A stretch of 64,000 bases of DNA from Aquatica leii. Its lineage: Eukaryota; Arthropoda; Insecta; Coleoptera; Lampyridae. The DNA is taken from the NCBI GenBank assembly GCA_035610365.1, contig CM069435.1:59951389-60015388 (forward strand). The letters are read 5' to 3'. Position 1 is the stretch's first letter, and every line of letters begins with the position of its first letter. The notes beneath the pieces were generated by a model. The model was not told the DNA's origin. It worked only from the letters and a program-made list of their open reading frames with translations, and made no database searches. The translations under genes were made by a program, and so were the position numbers. This document shows positions 1-12,114 of this stretch, in pieces.

Positions 1-2239
1 GGTTTTCAATATATATTATTTTGATAAGTATGTTACATCGCTAACAAAAATGTTAGTACTACATTAGCTGCGCGAAAAACGATTGAAGTTTCCAATTTTA
101 TGTGAGACGAGTTCTAGCATATAGGATCATGTATATGCACAAATGTGTTACGTCATGTTTATTGAAACACTCTAATAATGTCAAATTAAAAACACAAAAA
201 TGATCAAAAGAACAAAAAATAGTTCAATTACACAAGTAGGAACACAAACCTTTGATTATATAAAATAACGAAGATAAAAGATGCTGCCTAGCACTAATAC
301 TATAGCATATTTGATGTAATATTATAGGAAACTGTAACCATAAGTTATATTTTGTTGCAAAAGTTAGTTAGTTAAAACTACATATGCGTTTTAGTCTAAG
401 AGTCAACAGCTCAACAAGCGTACTACATTGAGTTTTTCAATTTTGGAGTTAATGTATTTGCATCATTTTTAGCGCACCCTGTACATGTTCTAATAAACTA
501 AGTCATTTTATAATTTGTTAACATTTAAAACAAAATTTTTGATTTTAAAGAGAGTACAAAAGTTGAAAAAAAAACAAACATGATAATTATAATGAACTAA
601 AAAGTGAACAATATTTTTTTTAATTTAAGGCAAATATCTTTAGACAATTTTATTATGTTACCGTACTAGCATTTACTAATTAAACTACAACGTAAGTATT
701 ATTTAAATACCACGCTGTAAACAAATAAAAAATGTACGTGTTTCTTTTATAGTTACAATATGTCATAAATTCGTACAAACAAACTGAAACGAATAAATAC
801 TCGTTCTGCTTATACTGATGATAAGAGTGCGCATAAAAAATGTTTTATTTGTAAAAGAACTTTTTCAATATCGGAGTTTTTTCGTAACACCCGCTACTGT
901 AAAATACCTACATTCAACGTTAAACAATAAAATGAAGCGCGTTACAAATTGTTTTCTTTTTTATAGTTTTAGTACTTTACATACAAACAATAAGGTTTAC
1001 GAAAAATGTTTCTGTAAAATTGAGAAAAAAAATTAAATTACAATACTTATGTCACAAGATGTTACACTAACATAGTATTCCAAATCCAATTCTTAGAAAA
1101 GAAATTAAAGCACTGCTACGCCATAGCTGTCAGTTAAAACCAAACTTGGCTAATTATTTTTTAGATGTAGCATTATTTTACAACTGTTACTCTTCCTAAT
1201 TAATTAAACATGTGAAGATTAGTGTATAAGACATAAAAAATATTTACATCGATTACATTGATATTGACGTTTTTTAGTTTTAAATTAAAATTATGATGGA
1301 ATTGTTGAACAGATGGAAACAAGCACCTCCCACAAATGCATCTGTAATTGGTTAATTCAAAGTATACGCGGGAATACTACATTAAAAGTCTGATTTACTT
1401 CCATAAATTGTTGTGTACTAATAATCTTCGTATTTCAGCGTTTTGTTAACAATTATTAGTATTTTTTGTAAGTACACAATTTATTATTTTAAAAGAATCT
1501 GTAGCCACTGTTTGATTTTGTGCGTTTTCTTTTGTGAAAGACTAGGTATTTAAGTTTTGTTAACTTTATTTTGTTTAAAACCATTTAAGTAATTTTGCAT
1601 TACGTTATTAAAGTTATTTTATGTTTTTAAATTTATCTTAAGTGTAAATTATAATTTATTAAGTACATATTTAGTGCGTATGCACTTGAATTATTTAGGT
1701 TGATTTTACTTATTACATTTTGAGTTAACTTTATGATTTATTACTTCCTACAGTCATTTTTAATATTGAGTTTCAAAGTTAATTTTTATGATTGTAACTG
1801 CATTTTCTGCTTTGGATATTTTTGTTTTTGATAAGGTTGCAATTCTTGTCGTGAGAAAGGCAGTCAATAAACTGTCCTTTTGCGTGTTAATTTAATTTTT
1901 GCAGCTTTTTTACGTCATTGTTTTACTGTGGCTCTCTCTTTTACAAATATTTACGTCAGTAGCTGTAACGTTGGAAAAGTACCGAGTGTAGGATATTAAT
2001 CCTAATGGTATCACTGGTTTTAATAAAAATAAAACGTTTGATCAAATATGGACTGTATTTTAATAACGTTACACGTTGAATGTTGAATGCTAACTTAAGA
2101 ATATAAAACTTAGAAATTCTACCTCTTACCCTCAAAAAAAGTTGCTACCTGAGGTAAGTTCGTAACAAAAGCAATTCTTCGAAAATGTATAAGTACAGTA
2201 ACATACAAAATTATAAGTAAAATATAATTTACAATTAAT
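1..2239. other. AT-rich non-coding stretch
   Basis: I see no protein-like reading frame here; the only open frame over 60 codons (818-1036) has low-complexity AT-driven composition and no family resemblance. From about 1400 to 1900 the plus strand is T-rich. The right end, below 2247, should hold the 3' LTR of the BEL/Pao remnant that follows, because LTR-like sequence begins at 2247 on the minus strand, but I could not place the far end of that LTR. Confidence 0.6.
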
Positions 2240-2262
2240 CGTGAACATAGCCGCCCACCTTG
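2240..2262 (-). promoter_or_regulatory. BEL/Pao polypurine tract and start of 3' LTR
   Basis: On the minus strand a purine/G-rich run (complement of about 2249-2262) is followed directly by TGTTCACGATTAA starting at 2247. This is the usual layout of a polypurine tract abutting the TG of a 3' LTR, just after the end of pol. The LTR's far boundary is not determined, so this is an inference from layout. Confidence 0.5.
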
Positions 2263-3417
2263 AATGTCTTAACAACAGCATGCTTAAGATTTTAACACTT
2301 CACTGTCACTTATTGGTAGAACGCACATTTTTACAGTAGATCGTTTATATACTCTACTATCAATTTTGACTGTGACGACTCTTGAAACACCATCAGAACC
2401 GGGATGAAGCTGTATAATGCGACTTAGGCTCCATTTAAGAGGGGGTAAATTGTCATCCTGCATGACAACTAAGACACCTGGTTTCAACAATGTGTTTCAC
2501 TGTTGCCTCCATTTGCTTCGAGTTTGGAGCTCGGAAATATACTTCTTTGATCACCGCTTCAAAAAATGTTGCTGCATTTGCTGACGGGTTAGAGAACAAC
2601 TTGAATAATTGGATATGTCTTGTGAAGCGAGTGCTATCGATGGCTGTCCAATTAAAAAGTGTTCAGGGGTTAAAGGGCTTTAGTGAGTAGGGTCGTTTAA
2701 ACATGCTTCAATCAATGCAAGTGTAGTAGCAAATTCTTCATAAGTTAAGCTGTTATTTCGAATAACTCGTTTTATGTGGAATTTAGTGGAGTTTAAGCCT
2801 GCTTTCTAAAGCCCCTTAAAATGAGGTGATCTGGGAGGAATAAAATGCCAATTGATCCCTTCCTGACTTAGTTCTATAGCTAATTTAACCTTGGCGGTTT
2901 TTAAAAACTTTTTAAACTCATTATTGGCTCCGACAAAGTTTGCACCATTGTCAAAATAAATGTTCGAGCATTTTCCACGCCTCGACATAAACCTTAGCAA
3001 GCAAGCAATAAAACAATCGGTAGTGAGATCGGTTACTATATCTAAATGTTTGGCCTTAGTGGCAAAGCACACAAACACACATATATACGCTTTAGTCAAT
3101 TTAAAATTCCTGGTTTTTTGATCACGTAAGTTGACCGGACCACAATAATCTACTCCGTAGTTTTCAAACGGTCGGGTTTGAGTTACACGTAATTTTGGTA
3201 AATCACCCGTTATATAATTTGCCTCGATAGGATTTGCACGGAAACACAAAATGCAATTGTGAACAACTTGTTTTGCAAGATTTCGACATAACAGTACCCA
3301 GAATCTTTCGCGCAAAGATGCAATTAAAAGTTGAGGACCTGCATGTAATAAACGATTGTGTACGCATTCAACTAATCAGTTAGATAATAGGTGTTTTCCA
3401 TCAAGAACAGCTAGGTG
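2260..3417 (-). pseudogene. pol: BEL/Pao pol: integrase and C-terminal domain
   Basis: One minus-strand frame runs from 3417 to about 2281 with only point stops. It holds the HLLHAG-like zinc-binding end, a CxxC-like segment (CILCFRANP), the integrase core with first Asp in GVDYCGP and second Asp in FDNGANF, and then the DUF5641-type tail with the DDNLPPLKW and LHPGSDGV motifs (2284-2490). The expected third catalytic acid, just after the GGLW-type motif, reads as Lys (2803-2805), and the Trp before it is a stop (2806-2808). Further stops sit in the linker and before the tail. The protein would therefore be inactive even if translated. Confidence 0.9.
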
Positions 3418-4640
3418 TTTTTTTTAGTATTAAAATCAGACTGAGAAAGTCTACCTCCTACTCTAATAACTCCCGCATCGTCAATAAATGGATTTAACTG
3501 AACTAATTTAGAATGACTTGTTAATTTATTTTTTGTTTTTAAATCGATTAAGTCAGAATGAAATGATTCTCTCTGTGCCAACGTTACAAGCTTATTTAAC
3601 GTTTCTCGCAATTCAGCAAATGATAATGGACCAGACTGTTTGTTTGCGTGTGTTGTATTATAAATAAGTCTAATAACATAAACACGTTGTAATTTGGACA
3701 GTTTGGAATACCTAGTGAATAAGTCTAAACGAGCCGTGAAAAGTGCGAATGAAACTGCTTTATATAAATACCTATTCATGGGGTTTTTTCGTAATATGCG
3801 CGTCATCCGGGAAACTGCTTTAGATTCTTTGACTTCATCCATTTGTTTAGGTGAAACTGAATCAAATCTTTCAATGGGACAAGTCGATATGGAATCCTTT
3901 AAAACATCGGGACCGTACCACCATAATTCAATATTACCTAATGTTTGCGGTGACGTTCCTCTTGATAGTAAGTCTGCAGGGTTGGAATTGGTGTTAACGT
4001 ATCTCCAACAATGTTTATCTGTTAACGTTTGTATTTCAGAAATTCTATTAGCTACAAAAACTTACCAGTTTTTAGAATCTGCACGAATCCACGCTAATGT
4101 GATTGTAGAATCGGACCAAAAATATACTTGATACAATGGCTTACTCCATGATTTATTGACTTTATCGTATAACTGGGCTAATAACAATGCAGCCGATAAC
4201 TCTAATCGCGGTATTGTCGTAAATTTCAGAGGTGTTACCTTATATTTCGCGCAAAGTAATTTGGTTGTGCAATTTCTTAAGTTGTTGAAAGAGCGTATAT
4301 AGATACAAGCACCATACGCTGTGCTAGAGGTGTCTGGGAACCCATGCATTTCTACACGTACTGGATTATCACAAACTGCATGTCGCAAAATACTTAATTC
4401 CTTAAGATGATGTAGTTGATTGTAGAAATTTCTTCATTCGATATAAATTTTATAAGGTACCAAATCATCCCAAGATAATTTTAATTCCCAGAGTTTTTGT
4501 AAAATAATTTTAGCTGTCACGATAACTGGTCCTAATGGATCAAATATCTTTGATGTCATAGAGAGGATTGCGCGTTAAGTAATATGTCGTTGGTTTAGAT
4601 CATCTTTGATAGTATACCTTGAGGTGTCAACGAAGACCTA
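3418..4640 (-). pseudogene. pol: BEL/Pao pol: RT end, RNase H-like domain and linker
   Basis: A single minus-strand frame (same phase in 4062-4388 and 3411-3842) covers the IFDPLGP segment that closes the BEL/Pao RT, then the A17/RNase H-like region with YGACIY, IPRLELSAALLLAQLYDKV and YFWSDSTITLAWI, then PADLLSRG and the ELWWYGP motif, ending in the VGGRLS linker before integrase. At least three in-frame stops break it, including one where Trp and one where Lys is usual. Frame is lost at the 8-T run 3418-3425, after which the integrase continues in another phase. Confidence 0.9.
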
Positions 4641-5690
4641 GCGTATGTGTTTCGTTTTCCTTTGTAACCTAATTTATAATTGAAATAATAATAATGCACC
4701 GTGCTAGCTCTTATGGTTTTATTACATATTAACAACACACAAACATTAAATTAGAGCGATGAGAAATATTACTCATTATAATCAGGGTCGGGGTATTCTA
4801 CTCGTACACTAATATTTACAATTCTAATTTGACATAATTTGAAATATAATTTGGACGCCACAATATTTTTTTTTATTTATAATGGTTAAATATTGAAACC
4901 AAAAAAAACAGATAAACAAATCTTAAAACTAATACTTAATTAAGTTATTTAGGTACATACGTGTTATTGAAGGTTAGTTATCACTTGTTGCTGTTCGTAA
5001 CTTCAGCACATTGGGCGTGGTCATCATGTGACTCAACTGAATTACGCAATACTTGGAAATTTTCCGGATTTACTTTCTATTGTTTTCGTATAATTTGATT
5101 TATCCTATCATCTTGGATCGATGATCATTAACCATAAATTCATAAAACGTATAGGGGAACGTACGTATCATAAATTTTCCATAATCGTATCGTACATAAA
5201 TCGTAATATTCGTATTCAAAAAAACGTACATTCTAAACCATCGAAATTGTACGTATCCAAACAAATCAAATCGAACGTATCAACCAGAGTATATCGTAGC
5301 CCATAGTTTAAAAAACTAAAACGTAAATCCAAATGTTACACACCACGTGTACAGAACAAAGAAATCACTTACCCCTTTAGATTACGGGTTTCTTTAAACA
5401 AACGAAGGCAGTAAAACAGACGAAAGCGAAAATAAAGCGACTAAAGCGGATTTTTTTGGTGCATGACTACCTACTAACGCAGATTTCCACAGTTCAAATT
5501 TAACATGAGAAAATTTTCTGCACGTTATGCGGGAACGTCCGCTTCTTTTAAAAGTTCAACGGAAGATGACTTAAAAACAATGGCTACAAATCACGCATGA
5601 GCAATGTGCATCAGCGATTTGCGCACGCAGAAACTCCAAAAATGTTAAATTAAATCAGAAGTATTCAATCAAAAAAATGTAAACGTTACA
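4641..5690. other. ~1 kb of unrelated DNA splitting the BEL/Pao RT
   Basis: BEL/Pao coding resemblance stops at about 5691 on one side and resumes at about 4640 on the other, with the RT order otherwise kept. The intervening DNA is AT-rich, has no convincing reading frame and no terminal inverted repeats or target duplication that I could find. The stretch 5140-5300 has many short CGTAT-containing words. It could be an old inserted non-autonomous element or the result of rearrangement. Confidence 0.5.
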
Positions 5691-6760
5691 CCTTGTCTAA
5701 ATTAAAGATAATATCTGGTTTTGAGTTAACAATATTTTCGAGTAATTCAGCACTGTTTGAAACTCATTTATTCAAAGAAAAACGTCCAAGTTTTAAAATT
5801 GTCGATACTTCGTTGTAAATGCGTGTAAGATCTGTTAAATCGTTGGAACCTGTTAAAAAGTCGTCAACGTAAAAATCTCGTAAAATTACATTACTTGATA
5901 CAGGATACGTGTCTTTAACCATATACGCTAATTCGTGAAGACAACGAATCGCCAAAAAAGGAGCAAACGTAAACCCGTAAGTAACAGTATTTAACGGATA
6001 GGTTTCGATTGGTTGATTTACGTCTGACTGCCAGTTTTCGTTCGTCCGGATGCAATAACACTTGCCTGTACATCTTTGTAATATCTCCTGCTAATACGTA
6101 CTAGTGCGATCGGTAGCGGATTATAATTTCAAGAAGATCTTGTTGAAGTGTTGGACCGATTAATTGAAGATCATTTACTGAAAACCCTGATGTAGACTTA
6201 AGTGATGAGTCAAATACCACTATGAGTTTAGTGTTAATACTTATATCTTTTCTTACAAAATGATGGATGCTTCACTTACGTCTTTTTCTATTTTACTCAT
6301 GTGATTTAAATCAATATATTCTTGCATAAAATTGATGTACTCCTGTTTTAGATTATTGTTTTGACTTAATTTATTTTCGATTGTACGCAATCTTTTTTCT
6401 GCAAGTTTTTTGGATTCTCCTAATGATTCAAAAAAAATTTTAAAGGTAATCGAACTATAAATTTACCGGTGTCGTCGCGACTAACTGTCAATTTGAACAT
6501 TTTTTCAGCAGTCAATTCATCGTGCGATAACGGTAACGACTTGTTGCTTTCTTCAATTTCCCAAAATTGCGTTGACTTTTTATCAATATCTGAATTTTTA
6601 ATAAAATGACAATGAATTGTATTTGAAAATTGTGTTATTGTGCCGGAGATTATCCATCCAAATACTGTTTTTTATAAAATCGGCGCGTTTCTACCTAACG
6701 TAATTTGTCCTACTTCAAGCAAAGACCAAAACAATTCTGCGCCGATTAACATATCAACAG
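5691..6760 (-). pseudogene. pol: BEL/Pao pol: protease end and reverse transcriptase
   Basis: Reading the minus strand, 6760-6640 resembles the end of the BEL/Pao protease region (DMLIGAELFW, VGQITLG), 6600-6450 the N-terminal RT extension (FWEIEE, SRDDTGKF), and 6290-6060 the RT fingers and palm (KLIVVFDSS, DITKMYRQV). The palm ends with the polymerase motif YVDD in DFYVDDFLTG (5764-5955), with both aspartates present. A frameshift and short loss follow HPDERK near 6050, stops occur in the N-terminal part, and a Trp-to-stop change sits just after the 5764 segment. Non-functional. Confidence 0.88.
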
Positions 6761-7552
6761 CATTGCTTAAAACAGAAAACTGATTCACTTACGCGTGCTC
6801 TAGTACAAAAAGGATTTATTTTAGATGTATTGACTTGTTCTTCTTCGTATTTTCTTTTAATTGCAACAATAGCATTCCTTTGAGTGTACTTTTTACGACG
6901 CTACACATGAATTGTCACAGATTTCTGGACTTCAGGTATTCCAAAAATTCATCACTCTTTTCATCTTTGCATCAATCATCGTCTTTATGCTACGACCAAC
7001 AGTAACAATTTCACTTTCAGTCAAAAGTTGACTACAAATAAAGAAAAATTGCAACCTTTTTAACACGCTTTTATTAGTTCGGGATTTATGTATGTATGTA
7101 ACGGAATCTTTGAGCTTACTTTTCAGCGGTTTCCAAGTGTTTGATTAACTTGAAACTTTGCATGCGTTTCACGGACCGATGACAATGCAATAATTCATTA
7201 AAAAGTTTTTATTATCCTAATTAAGATCGTCAGGATTAATTGATTTCTTTAGGGATCCTCTGCATGAGAGTGACAAAGACAGAGCGCGTGAACTGCGCAG
7301 GTGTGCATCTCGACAAAGCCTATCGCGTTTAAATCGTTCCAGTGTATTTCACTATTACCACTTTGTGTCGGAGCAGGTAATTTGCGCGCCCGCTGCCTGC
7401 CTTGGATGTGATAGCTGTTTCTCAGGTTCCCTCTCCGAGAAATAAGGTCTTACTGTCGATAACTACTGTTTCCAATACGTTTATAGTTCGTAAGATATTT
7501 CATAATCACATGTCCGCAAAAATTGATTATTGATAAATCGAATTAAAATACG
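6761..7552. other. Non-coding stretch with one copy of a CACGCTTTTAT motif
   Basis: BEL/Pao similarity fades above 6760. At 7062-7080 lies AACACGCTTTTATTAGTTC, the first of four related copies in this region (others at 7584, 7651 and, inverted, 8308-8334). The segment 7240-7460 is clearly richer in G and C than its surroundings but has no reading frame I can name. Confidence 0.5.
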
Positions 7553-7690
7553 GAAAATAACTGATAGCTTAGAAAATTGAAAAAACACGCTTTTATAGGT
7601 ACCCGAACTAAAAAATAGAAAATAAATAATAGTTTAAAAAAAACTAAAAAAACACGCTTTTATAAATAACCGAACTAAAAAGAAGAAAAC
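7553..7690. repeat. Two-unit tandem repeat of about 68 bp
   Basis: Two head-to-tail units (about 7553-7620 and 7621-7690) each carry an A-rich lead-in, the word AACACGCTTTTATA and then CCGAACTAAAAA. The second unit is also the outer end of the left arm of the foldback element at 7621-8366, so the repeat looks like a duplicated element terminus. Confidence 0.7.
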
Positions 7691-8366
7691 AATTTATAAT
7701 TACAAACAAAATTATTAAATTCAGAGCCATAATATATAATTATAAACAAAATCACTAAATTCAGAGTTAAAAGCGTGGGGTGCATCTATAATCATTGTTA
7801 CAATTATTCTAAAGACATCTATCAATAAGGGGAGAGTTATGAAAATATAGAAAAATCCTACAAATAACAGTTTCACTGTATAATGTCTCGCCAAATACAC
7901 GTTAAACTATTGTTACAAACAATGATAAATTTATTTCTGTGAACACAAAATATAAAAAAATAAAAACTTCTGATCTTTACAAAAAAATTATTAGATTTAA
8001 CAAAAACAGTGCAGCTGTAGAATATCTCGTCACGTATGTATTCAAACGTCGTGTTTAGTGACAGTATTATGTATATCAGTCAAATGACAAATTGACAGCA
8101 ATAGTCGAACTGAATACATGTTAAAACAATGATTGATATAATTAATTACAAAAAAAAAGAAATAACAGATACTTGGCGCGAAAGACTACCATGTATCCGG
8201 ATGCACCCCACGCTTTTAAATCTGAATTTAGTGATTTTGTTTATAATTATATATTATTGCTCTGAATTTAATAATTTTGTTTGTAATTATAAATTATTTT
8301 CTTCTTTTTAGTTCGGTTATTTATAAAAGCGTGTTTTTTTAGTTTTTTTTTAAACTATTATTTTTT
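7621..8366. mobile_element. Foldback/MITE-like element with ~165 bp inverted arms
   Basis: The left arm 7621-7785 is closely matched, inverted, by the right arm 8201-8366. The shared words include CACGCTTTTATAAATAACCG near the outside and AAGCGTGGGGTGCAT at the inner edge. About 415 bp of AT-rich sequence lies between the arms and has no transposase-like frame. The shape fits a non-autonomous element with long terminal inverted repeats. No target duplication was recognised, so the exact outer ends are uncertain by tens of bases, and the family is unknown. Confidence 0.8.
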
Positions 8367-9804
8367 TAAATTAAAAATGATACAAGTTTTGTTAAGAAAT
8401 GTTAACAACAACACGTGTTCTCACTACAAAGAAACTTTGTACTTTTTAACGTACGCACCGTAACAAAAAAACAAAGCTGACTAAAATTCCGAATAAAGAT
8501 CACAAATTTTTCAACTCTATAAATCGCTAGATCTCAGAAATGAGGATTTCTAGAGAAAAAAGTGTAAGAACAATTTTTATAGATCATTACATGCTCTACA
8601 ATTTTTGTCGGATTTATTTTTGTGATAAAAATTATCGTTTGACTGACAAATGCAAAAAAACCCATATTTACAAAATTTTTTTGCAGATGTGGAATTGTTG
8701 GGATAAGATTTCACATTTAATTTATAATGGTGCTTCCAATATTTGTACCAATTTTTAGTTATATGCGAATTATTATGAGCTTACCCTAATTTTTTGAGCT
8801 AACTTTGTTGGACGTTACTAACAAAATTACGTTTCGATTATAGATATCGGTTCGTTATAGTCGCCGTAAAGAAGCTTCTTATAGATTATGCTTTTTTAAA
8901 GATGTTTGGTTTGTTAGTAGATCCAAATCCGCATTCACAGTTGTACCAAGTTAGCCGTTAAAATGTAGCTTTCCAAACATTACGTGTAATTAAAACAATT
9001 CGTGGTGATTCACGATATCATCGGTTAGCGGTTCCAAATTTGATACATTTGTCATAAAAAACTAGCGCATAAAAACACAACCTCTAATATTACATAGAAA
9101 CAACCTGGAATTTTTCGATCACCTTGCATTTTAACGACTTCTGACGTTAGCATCATCCAGTTTTCAAAAAACCTTTTGTCATCATTTTTTTATTTAGTGT
9201 TAATAGTCAACAGCCATTAGCCGTCATACAAAAACTATCGTGCACAATTCCCGATAATTACTTAATTTCTAATAACAGACCTTTCTCAAACATAATATAA
9301 AAACAATGTTTTTTTTAAATTTATTTAGTCAAAATGTTTGACCAAATGCTTTTTGATTGATTCTCCGTTTGGGTTTTGCACAGATTTTTTTAAAATATAT
9401 TATTTAAACATTACGAGAATTAAATTTCTGTTATATGTAGCATCGCAATTTTACAACCAACACTTAAGCCATTAAAAGTTATTTTTTACAGATTGAATGA
9501 TTACGAAATCGTAATAAATAAGTTTTACGTTATCTTTTACATCACCCTAAAATCAAATATGATAGATGTCCTAAACGTTGCAATTGAAGATGTTTTGCAG
9601 GAAACAACAAACAATGCCTGGCACCTTATTGCGTTTTACACATTTTTTTTTAATTTTAAGCAAAGAACAAAAATTGTCACAACAGAACCATACATTTTTT
9701 ACCATTATCTGTGTACAGTACAGTAAACACGGTTTAGTTCAAGAATTTTGTTTTGGCTTCTCCTTATTTGAACGGTTTTCGTTTGCGTAACTCTCTTTTC
9801 ACAG
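8367..9804. other. AT-rich non-coding stretch
   Basis: No supported gene. Open frames at 8540-8758 and 9493-9726 are rich in Phe, Ile, Tyr and Lys as expected from AT-rich chance frames, and show no motif. A pyrimidine-rich tract followed by CACAG at about 9790-9804 resembles a 3' splice site and introduces the exon candidate that follows. Confidence 0.5.
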
Positions 9805-9888
9805 GCAACCGCTGAAATAAAGGCTATTAAACCAGAGACCAATGCTGTCTATAAAGTAGTCATTAATGGCATATACATTACATTTTAA
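9805..9888 (+). CDS. Candidate terminal exon, unidentified gene
   Basis: A pyrimidine tract ending in TTTTCACAG at 9804 is followed by 27 sense codons and a TAA at 9886-9888. The translation (beginning ATAEIKAIKPETNAVYKVV) has balanced composition unlike the surrounding Phe/Ile/Lys-rich chance frames, and AATAAA lies at about 9896-9901. That is the layout of a last coding exon with its poly(A) signal. No partner exon was found and I do not recognise the protein, so it could be chance or an element-derived fragment. Confidence 0.3.
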   Translation, partial: ATAEIKAIKPETNAVYKVVINGIYITF

Positions 9889-12114
9889 TATAGAAAATAA
9901 ATGCGATCCTTTACATAGTTAAGATAGTAATCATGATTTAAAATATTTTTAAAACTTTGTTTTTCTGTATTATTAAAGTTATTTTTTGTTAAATAATTTT
10001 GTCTATTTCTATTGTCTTATTTTATATTTTAAAAAAATCTTGTATGACTAAAGTACTATTTCAGAAAAAATATAACTCGAAAAGCTTCAATCACAACAAA
10101 AATATTTTTTAAGGAAAAACATTAGTGACTATAAAACAATAACACAAATTATTTATAAAAATTAATATATAAGATTAAAGTATAAATAAAATGTATATGT
10201 TTACGAAACATTGTCAATAAATAATCTTGCAGTTCTACAATTGAGTAAACGTTTTAAAATTGACTGTTTTTATAGTACCTGTTTAACTGTTATTTATTGT
10301 AATTAACGCAAGTAAAAATAATAATATTTACATGTTTAATTTATAAAAAATCTACTGAGATGTTATTGACCATGTTCTCACAAAATAAAATCATTAATCT
10401 AGATAACGTAGGCTTAAGTTTTCCATAAATATATTAGAATTTGGGTCACAATCAGCTATAAGCTTTGACAAAAAGAATATAAAAAGCACACTAAACAAGA
10501 ATAATAATAGTGACAGTTATCATAAAATAAGAAAAGCTTTACTGCTTACAGATCTAAGATATACACTACCGCAGAATTAAAAATAAATGGCAGTACATAG
10601 TAATTTTATAATATTTAACATTGACGCCTAAAATCATAAAACTTACTCGATCATTACCATGTACATTTAGTAACTTTACATTTAATTGTATGAATTTAAT
10701 TTGGACAGCTGTAGTTACAATTTGCTATTAATTATGTGGTTTTTTTATTAATTTTTTTTAAATTAAAATTGAAATCACGTCGCTGTTAACTCTCAAACTA
10801 TGTAGTAGACATTCTACAATTCTGTATGTACTTAATTACTAAATAACGCAAAACTGATAGTTCTAATTCTATCATTAAAATAGATGTTAATGATTATAGG
10901 CTAACAGTTCCTTCAAAACACAAAATGGAGCAAAACGAATGTATAAGATGGTAATGAAACATAAAAACAACATATTAACGATAAAAAATTACTAACAAAA
11001 ATTTCTGATAAACTGCTTATATAAAATGTAGATTACATAAATTGATAAAATACTATTTATTTTGTATAAAATATTAAAAAAATAAAGTTTTCTAAACCTA
11101 ATAAAAACAGTACTATTAACGGTAGTCCGCCCAAGAAATGATGCTTGATTTAGCTAACCGCGTAATAAATAAGTAATATTTAGTTTTAATTATTATTTAC
11201 TCAACATAAAAATGAACACAAATAATGAAAAAATATCAGATAAAAACCAGTACTAAAAAACTTAAATCATAATGCTTATATTAAAAACATCACAAAAGCT
11301 CTAATAAAAAAAACTGTTATAAGTAAATTAACATCCAGTAAACGTTAATAAATTTGAATCAAATTTTTAGTACATACGTATTTTATTAGTACTTAGAAAC
11401 GATGAAAATACAGAGATACATGTTACTAACTGGGCGTGGTTGGGGAAATTAAAATAAAAGAAACAAAAAAGAAGCGTCACTCTTTGTACTGGATCCTCGG
11501 CTTGCAGATACCAAGGGTACGTCTAAACCCGCATTATCGAAGAGATTAGCATAGAGCAAAAAAAGACAAATAGAAAACATAACAAGCGTACATAATTATC
11601 TCAAACAATAACATTTACTATTATTTTGTTATCCGAAATTATTTCCGAAACTTGCAAAGTATATAAGCTTACATGCAACAACGTGTGTTTGCCAAAATGC
11701 AGCCTTAACTACGTTTAAAACAATTAAGGAGACTTGATTGGAATACAGTCAACGTACTCTGATCTTTAGATTAACTCCTGGTAGCTAAATACTGTATAAC
11801 TAAATTAACAATACTTAAGGCTTAATAATTAAATATAAAATTAGATACAATTACGTGATTTGGATATAAGATAATTTGAAAAAAAAAATGTACACACGAT
11901 AAAAAATAATAGAAAGAAGAATTGATTATAATTAAACGGAGAGGGTCCTAATCAAAATCGACCTACACACAACGACTTAAAACAAGATAAATAAACAAGG
12001 AAGCAACTACTCAAGCAATCCATCTAGTAGAGTCCGTATACCAATGACGAGTAAAATTTAATTACAATTACGTCTTTGACAGGTAACACAATTATTGCAG
12101 CAAGTTTCAAACAC
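9889..12114. other. AT-rich non-coding stretch with one exon-like island
   Basis: Mostly featureless AT-rich DNA. The exception is 11463-11560, a short segment of mixed composition, open in a plus-strand frame and followed by a GTACGT donor-like word near 11518; a minus-strand frame is open there too. No family match. Confidence 0.45.

Larger units (their letters stand above)
2240..6760 (-). mobile_element. BEL/Pao LTR retrotransposon remnant (copy 1)
   Basis: The minus strand reads, from 6760 down to 2240, in BEL/Pao pol order: end of the protease region, reverse transcriptase, RNase H-like region, linker, integrase and the C-terminal DUF5641-like domain. It is a dead element. There are many in-frame stops, a frame change at an 8-T run (3418-3425), a small loss in the RT fingers/palm region, and about 1 kb of unrelated DNA splitting the RT between 4641 and 5690. 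Gag and a 5' LTR were not found. The family call rests on several independent motif matches and is firm; the outer limits are not. Confidence 0.9.

Noticed and set aside
818..1036. 72-codon open frame
   Set aside because: Chance composition for AT-rich DNA, no motif, no splice or promoter context; the same applies to most short frames in 8129-11400, 13800-16000, 38500-41000, 53200-55500 and 59200-59600.
2101..2160. Possible shared LTR words between 2117-2160 and 30089-30120
   Set aside because: The resemblance is short and in the wrong relative orientation for the BEL/Pao copy at 2240-6760.
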